NCBI GenBank assembly: GCA_964518505.1
Contig: CAZFGT010000062.1
Location: 1 to 9,904, forward strand
Direction of reading: 5' to 3'
From: DASPUH01 sp964518505
Lineage (GTDB): Bacteria > Chloroflexota > Limnocylindria > Limnocylindrales > CSP1-4
Length of the DNA: 9,904 nt
Shown here: in pieces, positions 1 through 5,062 of the stretch
Layout: each line of letters starts with the position of its first letter
How positions within the stretch are numbered: the stretch's first letter is position 1
The notes under the pieces: generated by a model
What the model was told of the DNA's origin: nothing
The model's input: the letters and a program-made list of their open reading frames with translations, nothing else
Databases searched by the model: none
Position numbers and translations under genes: made by a program

Positions 1-10
1 CTTAGCGTGT

Positions 11-58
11 GTGCTACCGCCCCCATCCATGAAATGGGGCGAAATGGGGCCTAAGCAC
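11..58. repeat. Interrupted inverted repeat (possible RNA hairpin)
   Basis: GTGCT at 11-15 pairs with AGCAC at 54-58. After a 3x3 internal loop, a second stem forms between CCCCAT at 21-26 and ATGGGG at 44-49 (or, alternatively, 34-39). The two right-hand choices arise because the arm lies inside a tandem repeat. There is no T-run on either side, so it is not a typical intrinsic terminator. It could be a terminator of unusual type, a protein-binding site or chance in GC-rich DNA. Confidence 0.3.
31..50. repeat. Two perfect tandem copies of a 10-bp unit
   Basis: GAAATGGGGC occurs at 31-40 and again, with no spacer, at 41-50. Each copy offers the same ATGGGG arm to the CCCCAT at 21-26, giving two alternative hairpins of different loop size. 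The repeat lies outside any gene. Function is unknown; it may be simple slippage. Confidence 0.6.
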
Positions 59-275
59 GGTGCTCGCGACGTCCTCCCAGCCGGGGCGAGAGCTTCGCGA
101 TCTTCCTTGTGCTCGCAGTACCAATGGGGCGGGCATGGCCTCGCTCAAGACTGCTGAGGACCCCGAAGTACCGGCGTCCCAGTCGCACTGACCTCGCTCA
201 ACGGGCGGTGGTCGCCAGGCGAGCGCAACGCGGAAATGAGGTGGGTGGCAGGACCAGGATCAGCGAGCCGGACCG

Positions 276-289
276 GACGCGGGCGCGTC
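276..289. terminator. GC-rich hairpin just past the operon's last stop (candidate)
   Basis: GACGCG at 276-281 and CGCGTC at 284-289 form a perfect inverted repeat separated by GG. It starts about 17 nt after the stop codon of the Kelch gene (306-308) in the direction of transcription. Two further pairs (273-274 with 290-291) are possible with a bulge. No U-run follows on the minus strand, so it would at best be a U-less terminator or an RNA 3'-end stabiliser. Confidence 0.25.
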
Positions 290-305
290 GGCATGGCGCC
301 GCGCC

Positions 306-1808
306 TCAGTCGCCGAAGTACTCGTCTCCGCGCGGGGCCCGATAGCGGCCCCGACTGAGCCGCTCCAGCAGTCGTCGGCTCGCTTCCGGCCGGGTGTAGA
401 TCACGCCCACAGCGATCAGCAGGATGAAGTTCGTGCCGCCCACGATGCCGGCCATGACGTAGCCCAACTGCGCCCCCACGCCGCCCTTGACCGAGAGGCC
501 GGGGATCGTGGCGCCGATGAGGCCGAGCCGGAAGAACGGCGCGGCCGGCGCCAGGTTCGCGCGGTACGAGCCGGCCTGAGCAGCGGTGTCGCCCTGGCCG
601 CCGATGATCAGGGCGAACGAACCGGCCACGGCGCTCGAGGCCTCGCCGACGGGCTGGGCCAGGTCCGTCTGGTCCAGGTGGGTCCACTGACTGATCTGGC
701 CGGTCGTCGCGTCGGGCACCGTCCAGTAGACGGTGGAGGTGGGCTTGCCATCCGCGCCCAGGCCGCCCGGCACGTACAGGGCGCCGTTGGCGACGAAGCC
801 GGCGAACTGGGTCCGCGGGGCCGGCAGCGAGGAGGCTCCCACGCTCTGGCCCCAGCCGATCGCCCGGCCCTGGCCGTCGACGCTCGGCTCGCCGATGGCG
901 TTCAGGGTGAGCAGGAAGAGCTGGTCGGAGACGCCCTGCGGGCCCTCTCCGCCGATGAGGAAGATCTGGCTGCCCGTGGACAGCGCGGTGGCGTGCTGGC
1001 GCGGCGCGGGGTTGCCACTGCCGTCGCGCAGGACCAGCGCGGGCTGCGCGGTGAACGCGCGGAGCACCGGCGGCTTGACCGTGTTGTCGAGGACGGCACG
1101 GTAGACCGTGGCCGACAGGCCGCTGGGCGTGTTGCCGCCGATGAGCCACAGGCCGGTGCCCGTGGCGACGGCGGCCGCCCCGGAGAGCGGGGTCGGCAGG
1201 GCCAGCGAGTCGTCGGCCTTCCAGCCGGTCAGATTGCCGCCCTGGATGTCGCCGACGTACACGGTGGAGGTGGGCTTGCCATCGCCATCAAGGCCGCCGA
1301 TGACGTACGGCGTGCCGTTGAAGCTGGCGATGGCGAAGTCGGTCCGCGGGGCGGGGAGGGCCGGGCCGTTCTGCCAGGCCCCGAAGTTGCCGTCGCTGGT
1401 CGTGGTCGTCACGAGCACCGAGTCGGTGGCCTTGCCGCCCACCAGACCGCCCACGACGAACAGCTGCGTGCCCGACTGGAAGGTCCCAGCCTGGGCCCGC
1501 GGCGCGGGCAGGGCCAGGTTGGCCGGACTCGTCTGCCACGGGATCATCGCCCCACGCGGCGCGGGGCACGGCAGCGACTCGTTGCTGCCGTCGCAGAAGT
1601 TGATGGGGCTGAAGACGTTCTCCCCCACGTCCAGGGCCGGCTCGACCGTGAAGTAGTAGGCCCGGTCGGGCAGGTAGCCCAGCATGAACAGGATGAGGAT
1701 GAACCAGAAGAGGGCCTTCCAGAAGGCCGCCGGCCAGCCGTCGGCATCGAGCAGGCCAAAGAAGGACCGCCGCTGGGTCGTGCCGGGGGGCAGCGCTTGC
1801 TGGGCCAT
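306..1808 (-). CDS. Six-bladed Kelch-type propeller protein anchored by two membrane helices
   Basis: The 500-residue protein has a short cytoplasmic N-terminus, a hydrophobic helix at about 28-46, a large middle domain, a second hydrophobic helix at about 447-471, and an Arg-rich tail to residue 500. The middle domain shows six hydrophobic-Gly-Gly strands ending near residues 121, 172, 225, 287, 349 and 404. Most are preceded by an LPAPR-like turn (100-104, 151-155, 204-208, 267-270, 329-332). That periodicity of 51-62 residues is what a six-bladed Kelch beta-propeller looks like. By the positive-inside rule the propeller faces outward, with both ends inside. Cys72 and Cys81, just outside the first helix, could form a disulfide. 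It is the last gene of the cytochrome bc cluster, 18 bp after the cytochrome c-cupredoxin gene. No heme or metal motif is visible. A role as accessory or assembly subunit is inference. Confidence 0.8.
   Translation of the reverse strand: MAQQALPPGTTQRRSFFGLLDADGWPAAFWKALFWFILILFMLGYLPDRAYYFTVEPALDVGENVFSPINFCDGSNESLPCPAPRGAMIPWQTSPANLALPAPRAQAGTFQSGTQLFVVGGLVGGKATDSVLVTTTTSDGNFGAWQNGPALPAPRTDFAIASFNGTPYVIGGLDGDGKPTSTVYVGDIQGGNLTGWKADDSLALPTPLSGAAAVATGTGLWLIGGNTPSGLSATVYRAVLDNTVKPPVLRAFTAQPALVLRDGSGNPAPRQHATALSTGSQIFLIGGEGPQGVSDQLFLLTLNAIGEPSVDGQGRAIGWGQSVGASSLPAPRTQFAGFVANGALYVPGGLGADGKPTSTVYWTVPDATTGQISQWTHLDQTDLAQPVGEASSAVAGSFALIIGGQGDTAAQAGSYRANLAPAAPFFRLGLIGATIPGLSVKGGVGAQLGYVMAGIVGGTNFILLIAVGVIYTRPEASRRLLERLSRGRYRAPRGDEYFGD
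730..752. repeat. 23-bp exact direct repeat inside the Kelch gene, copy 1
   Basis: Positions 730-752 are identical over 23 bp to 1261-1283. Both encode the DGKPTSTV stretch that follows the Gly-Gly strand of a propeller blade (residues 353-360 here). The match is in the same frame, so it reflects blade duplication or recombination between blades. Confidence 0.75.
1261..1283. repeat. 23-bp exact direct repeat inside the Kelch gene, copy 2
   Basis: This is the second copy of the repeat at 730-752, encoding the same peptide in blade 2 (residues 176-183). The copies are 531 bp apart, which is 177 codons and exactly in frame. Confidence 0.75.
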
Positions 1809-1817
1809 CGGGGCTGT

Positions 1818-1821
1818 CTCC
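1818..1821 (-). promoter_or_regulatory. Ribosome binding site of the Kelch gene
   Basis: On the minus strand GGAG (within GGAGA, 1821-1817) lies 9 nt before the ATG at 1808-1806. It sits in the short gap after the TAG stop of the upstream gene (1829-1827) and supports this ATG as the true start. Confidence 0.6.
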
Positions 1822-1826
1822 GGTCC

Positions 1827-2990
1827 CTAGGGCACGATGTCGATGTCGCCGTGCATCGACGAGTAGTGGCCCGGCAGGGTGCAGGCGAACTGCAGGGTGC
1901 CGCTGGCCGGCACCGTCCAGGTGAAGTCCTGCGTGCCCGAGGAGAAGGGCGCGATGCCCTGCAGGTTGCCGCGGGTGTCGGACGACAGGTCGGCTGCCGC
2001 GCCGATGTAGAAGTCGTGGTCGAAGCCCGCCGAGTTGGTCACCTCGAACGTGACGACCTCGCCGGCCTTGACGGTGATGGCCGGGACCTGGGCGCCGCTG
2101 CTGTCGGTGATCTGCAGCGAGCCGTTCTCCGCGAGCTTGATGACGCGCGGCGAGGCGGCCGTGCCGGGGCTGGTCACCGTGCCGGGCGTCGACGAGGCTG
2201 ACCCGCCGCCGGCGCCACCGATGACGCCGCTCGGGTTGCGCCAACACGCGGGCGGCGTGGCCTGGCCGGCCGGCGGCTTGTAGGTGGGGTCGGTCCAGCC
2301 CGTCACCGTCTGGGCCGGCGGCGCGGTCGCCGCCGCGTTCGGCGCGGCCGGTTTGTACTGGAAGGAGACCGTATCGGGCGCGGTGATCCAGTTGATCAGG
2401 TCGTTGATCTGGTTGTAGTTGAGCGGCCCGCCGTTCGCCTGCGACCAGATGGGCATGACGCTGTTGGCGTCCCCGCAGACGTAGCGGCCGCCGACCGTCA
2501 GGACGTTCAGCAGGTAGGCGGGGTTCAGGTGGCCGGTGCCCGCGCCGCCGGTCGCCGTCAGCGCGTTGTAGAGCTTGGCCTGGTCGTTGAGCGGCGGGCC
2601 GACGCCACCCTGGCCATGGTCGCCATGACACTGCGCGCAGTTGGCCAGGAAGAGGGCGTAGCCGTTGGCCACGCTGGTGATGTACTGCTGGTCCTTGGTC
2701 TGGGCCATGGCGCCCGACCCGGCGATGAACGGCACGCCCTGGTCGTACAGCCAGTAGACGGGGATGAACAGGACCACGAACAGGACGAACCAGAAGGACC
2801 ACCGCCGGGCGGAGCCGCTCTGGCGCACGATCCCGGCGGCCCGCTCCTCGGTCAGCTCGACGCGATGGGCGCGCTCGCCGGCGTCGAACCGCTCCACGCT
2901 GGCCGACCCGGCGCGGGGCGTGACGAGCGAGCCGTCGCCCGCCTCGGGGGCGCGCGGCTCGAGCTCGCGGCCGGACCGCTCGTCGCTCAT
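1827..2990 (-). CDS. Membrane-anchored cytochrome c-cupredoxin fusion
   Basis: This 387-residue electron-transfer protein carries two redox domains on one anchor. Residues 1-63 are hydrophilic and presumably cytoplasmic, and 65-82 form a membrane helix. A class I-like cytochrome c domain follows with CAQCH at 118-122 and a likely axial Met179 (SVMPIW). A Pro/Gly/Ser/Thr-rich linker covers about 215-280. A C-terminal blue-copper domain has His325 and the loop CTLPGHYSSM, giving ligands Cys370, His375 and probably Met379. The frame stays open upstream to 3197, but the ATG at 2990 overlaps the Rieske stop (ATGA), and the added residues would only read the Rieske gene in another frame, so I chose 2990. 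No separate cytochrome c1 or f gene is present. This protein is therefore the likely partner that takes electrons from the Rieske centre and hands them on, for example to a terminal oxidase. The role is inferred; both cofactor motifs are directly visible. Confidence 0.88.
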   Translation of the reverse strand: MSDERSGRELEPRAPEAGDGSLVTPRAGSASVERFDAGERAHRVELTEERAAGIVRQSGSARRWSFWFVLFVVLFIPVYWLYDQGVPFIAGSGAMAQTKDQQYITSVANGYALFLANCAQCHGDHGQGGVGPPLNDQAKLYNALTATGGAGTGHLNPAYLLNVLTVGGRYVCGDANSVMPIWSQANGGPLNYNQINDLINWITAPDTVSFQYKPAAPNAAATAPPAQTVTGWTDPTYKPPAGQATPPACWRNPSGVIGGAGGGSASSTPGTVTSPGTAASPRVIKLAENGSLQITDSSGAQVPAITVKAGEVVTFEVTNSAGFDHDFYIGAAADLSSDTRGNLQGIAPFSSGTQDFTWTVPASGTLQFACTLPGHYSSMHGDIDIVP

Positions 2991-3658
2991 ATGCAGCCGG
3001 TGGGCGACTTCGGCGGGATGACGCCGGGCTGGCCCAGCGCGACGGGCAGCGGTCCAAGGGTGATCTTGGAGGTGTCGACGGTCAGCACGCCGGTCGAGTC
3101 GACCGTGGAGGCGAAGCGGTCCAGGCCACGGGGGGCCGGGCCCAGGCCCAGGACCTTGATGCCCAGCCGGTCGTAGCGCGAGCCGTGGCAGGGGCACTCG
3201 AACCAGTAGTTGATGGTGCAGAAGTTGGGCTTGCAGCCCAGGTGCGGGCAGCGCTGGTAGAGCGTCCGCACGTTGGTCGCCGCGCCGTCGCCCTCCGGGC
3301 TGTCACCCGGCTGGAAACCGCGCCCGGGGTCCAGCAGCGTGACGTACGTGCGGGCGGCCTGGAAGTAGGACGGCGCGCCGTCCTTGAGGCCGCCGCCGGT
3401 CACGGCCGGCGACGCGGCGACCGTGTCGAACGTGCCCAGGGTGATCTTGGACCCGAAGCCGCCGGTCAGGTTGGGCCAGACGAAGCCGATCGTGCCGCCG
3501 GCCACCTCGGCCAGCCACAGGCCCACGGCCGCCCCGATCGAGCGGCGCAGGATCGTCCGCCGCGACATGCCGCCGGTCTGGCCGTGGCGCAGCGACGCCA
3601 GCGCTTCCCTGGTCAGGGCGCGCGGCTGGTCCGCGGTGGTCAGCTTCCAGTTGCCCAA
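2987..3658 (-). CDS. Rieske [2Fe-2S] protein of a cytochrome bc-type complex
   Basis: This 223-residue protein has the two Rieske boxes: CPHLGC at 137-142 and CPCHGS at 155-160. By family rule Cys137, His139, Cys155 and His158 bind the cluster, and Cys142-Cys157 form the disulfide. A twin-arginine motif (SRRTILR, 32-38) precedes a hydrophobic helix at about 40-60, so export by Tat with retention as a membrane anchor is expected. The start is uncertain. TTG at 3658 gives a 16-bp gap to the upstream stop and keeps the 30 residues before the twin arginines; ATG at 3568 begins directly at the motif. Neither has a good ribosome binding site. Cys147 and Cys222 are extra cysteines of unknown purpose. 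The stop overlaps the next start by 4 bp. It takes electrons from quinol at the Qo site and passes them outward. Placement after the cytochrome b genes differs from the common Rieske-first order. Confidence 0.92.
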   Translation of the reverse strand: MGNWKLTTADQPRALTREALASLRHGQTGGMSRRTILRRSIGAAVGLWLAEVAGGTIGFVWPNLTGGFGSKITLGTFDTVAASPAVTGGGLKDGAPSYFQAARTYVTLLDPGRGFQPGDSPEGDGAATNVRTLYQRCPHLGCKPNFCTINYWFECPCHGSRYDRLGIKVLGLGPAPRGLDRFASTVDSTGVLTVDTSKITLGPLPVALGQPGVIPPKSPTGCI

Positions 3659-3674
3659 CGGTCGCTCGTCCGGC

Positions 3675-4337
3675 CTACAGGGAGAATTCGAGGCCGAAGA
3701 GGGGCAGCGTCCAGGTGTAGCCCGGGCCGCGGAAGATGGCGCCGAGGAACGTGACCGTCAGGCCGGCGATGCAGAACAGCGTGAACAGCATCACCCCGAC
3801 CTTGCGGTCCCGCGGCCGGGCCGAGCCGCCGTCGCCCTTGGCGCCGCGATCGATGAACGGCACCAGGGCCGCCCCGACCAGCACGAAGGTGGGCGTCAGG
3901 ACGCCGGCCACCGTGGGGTGGAAGTAGGCCAGCAACTCCTGCAGGCCCACGAAGTACCACGGCGCCTTGGCCACGGCCGGCGTGATGTTGGGGTTGGCCA
4001 GGTCCTCCAGCGGCGCGTTGATGAAGATGCCCATGAGGAGCAGGAAGACGCTCATCACGCCGGCCGCGAAGAACTCGATGGCCAGCAGGTGCGGCCAGGT
4101 CATGACCGTGTCGTCCGGTTCCTTCTGGACCCGCACGACGGCGTCCTGCTTGACCAGGGCGAGGAGGCGGTACGGCTTGGCCGCCATGGGCACCCGCTGC
4201 TTGTCGATCTCCGTGGTGCGCCGCTCCGCGGGCGCGGCCGGCACGGTCGTGCGGCGCGCGGGCGTCTCGCTCGCGGGCGCAGGCGTCACCGACGACCCAG
4301 GGGCGGCTTGCGGCTGGCCGGGCTTCTCGTCGCTCAC
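3675..4337 (-). CDS. Cytochrome b subunit IV-like protein (C-terminal half of cytochrome b)
   Basis: This 220-residue protein corresponds to the heme-free C-terminal part of cytochrome b, as in PetD/subunit IV. Three hydrophobic helices are visible at about 84-106, 143-163 and 180-202. The Qo-site motif that reads PEWY in ubiquinol and plastoquinol enzymes reads APWY here (125-128, in KAPWYFVGLQELL). This form fits low-potential (menaquinone) systems, but the motif glutamate is absent; Glu134 is nearby. The first roughly 55 residues are Pro/Ala-rich, predicted cytoplasmic, and make the protein longer than plant PetD (about 160 residues). The start is GTG at 4337 overlapping the cytochrome b6 stop (GTGA). 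The frame is open further upstream, but that reading lies inside the b6 gene. It works as a pair with the b6 protein to form the quinol-oxidising core. Confidence 0.9.
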   Translation of the reverse strand: MSDEKPGQPQAAPGSSVTPAPASETPARRTTVPAAPAERRTTEIDKQRVPMAAKPYRLLALVKQDAVVRVQKEPDDTVMTWPHLLAIEFFAAGVMSVFLLLMGIFINAPLEDLANPNITPAVAKAPWYFVGLQELLAYFHPTVAGVLTPTFVLVGAALVPFIDRGAKGDGGSARPRDRKVGVMLFTLFCIAGLTVTFLGAIFRGPGYTWTLPLFGLEFSL

Positions 4338-5062
4338 AGCGGCCCCGAGATCCCGCCGTCCTTGCGGATGCGCCAGAAGTGGACGGCCAGGAAGAGCGCC
4401 CCGACCAGGGGCAGCAGGATCACGTGCAGCACGTAGAACCGCAGCAACGTGTTCTGGCCCACCTCCACGCCGCCCAGCAGGATGAGCTGGCTGGGCTTGT
4501 TGAAGATGGGCACGTAGGTGGCCATGGTGGAGCCGATGGTGACGGCCCAGTAGGCGATCTGGTCCCACGGCAGCAGGTAGCCGGTGAAGCTCAGCAGCAG
4601 GGTCAGCAGGAGGAGCACCACCCCGACGACCCAGTTGAACTCACGCGGCGGCTTGTAGGCCCCGTGGTAGAAGACCCGCATCATGTGCAGGAAGACGAAG
4701 AAGACCATCAGGTGGGCAGCCCACCGGTGGATGTTGCGGGTCAGCTGGCCGAAGACCACGCTGGAGTCGATGTTCAGGATGTTGGTGTACGCCTGGCCGG
4801 TGTAGGGCACGTAGAAGAACATCAGGTAGACGCCCGTGATGACCAGCACCAGGAACAGGAAGAACGAGAGCCCGCCAAGGCAGAAGGTATAGGCGAACTT
4901 CACGGCGTGCTGCCGCACCCGCACGGGATGCAGGTGCAGGAACACGTTGTTCATGACCGCCATGGCGCGGGAGCGTTCGTCGGCGGGATACGGCTGGCGG
5001 AAGATGGCACGCCACGCCGCACTGCGGCGGATCGACTCGTCGACCCGCTCCAGGAAACTCAC
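4334..5062 (-). CDS. Cytochrome b6-type diheme subunit
   Basis: This 242-residue membrane protein aligns along its length with cytochrome b6. The heme ligands are His112/His126 (IHRW, FLHMMR) and His213/His228 (VLHV, AVHF). The second pair has 14 intervening residues, as in b6, not 13 as in mitochondrial cytochrome b. All four histidines, and Cys61 in FCLGG, sit exactly 26 positions after spinach-type His86, His100, His187, His202 and Cys35. Cys35 is the residue that covalently holds heme c_n/c_i in b6f. LPWDQIAYWAV (164-174) is another b6 hallmark. The first roughly 50 residues are an amphipathic or basic cytoplasmic extension. The start is GTG at 5062, overlapping the flavoprotein stop and preceded by a strong ribosome binding site at 5071-5076. 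The protein carries electrons across the membrane between the Qo and Qi sites. Confidence 0.94.
   Translation of the reverse strand: MSFLERVDESIRRSAAWRAIFRQPYPADERSRAMAVMNNVFLHLHPVRVRQHAVKFAYTFCLGGLSFFLFLVLVITGVYLMFFYVPYTGQAYTNILNIDSSVVFGQLTRNIHRWAAHLMVFFVFLHMMRVFYHGAYKPPREFNWVVGVVLLLLTLLLSFTGYLLPWDQIAYWAVTIGSTMATYVPIFNKPSQLILLGGVEVGQNTLLRFYVLHVILLPLVGALFLAVHFWRIRKDGGISGPL

Larger units (their letters stand above)
1..305. other. Non-coding stretch downstream of the respiratory operon
   Basis: I see no convincing gene here. The only open frame (plus strand, 109-345) is a short Arg/Pro-rich reading that overlaps the 3' end of the Kelch gene and has no recognisable domain, so I leave it out. 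The stretch holds a 10-bp tandem repeat at 31-50, a larger inverted repeat at 11-58 and a compact GC-rich inverted repeat at 276-289, described separately. No tRNA or rRNA feature was recognised. It probably contains the 3' end of the operon transcript and whatever separates it from the next gene beyond the window. Confidence 0.5.

Noticed and set aside
109..345. Small plus-strand open frame in the left spacer
   Set aside because: 78 codons, very Arg-rich, overlaps the Kelch gene's 3' end, and no ribosome binding site or domain was seen.
678..2201. Long plus-strand open frame (507 codons) opposite the Kelch and c-cupredoxin genes
   Set aside because: It is Arg/Gly/Ala-rich with no domain and lies opposite two genes with clear motifs; long shadow frames are expected in DNA this GC-rich.
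1288..3057. Minus-strand open frame of 589 codons overlapping three genes
   Set aside because: It runs across the Kelch, c-cupredoxin and Rieske genes in another frame, has Arg/Pro-rich composition and shows no motif.
2991..3197. Upstream extension of the c-cupredoxin frame
   Set aside because: It lies wholly inside the Rieske gene and is Pro/Arg-rich; the ATG at 2990 gives the ATGA overlap typical of this cluster.
4338..4568. Upstream extension of the subunit IV frame
   Set aside because: It reads the cytochrome b6 gene in another frame (His/Arg/Pro-rich); GTG at 4337 makes a GTGA overlap.
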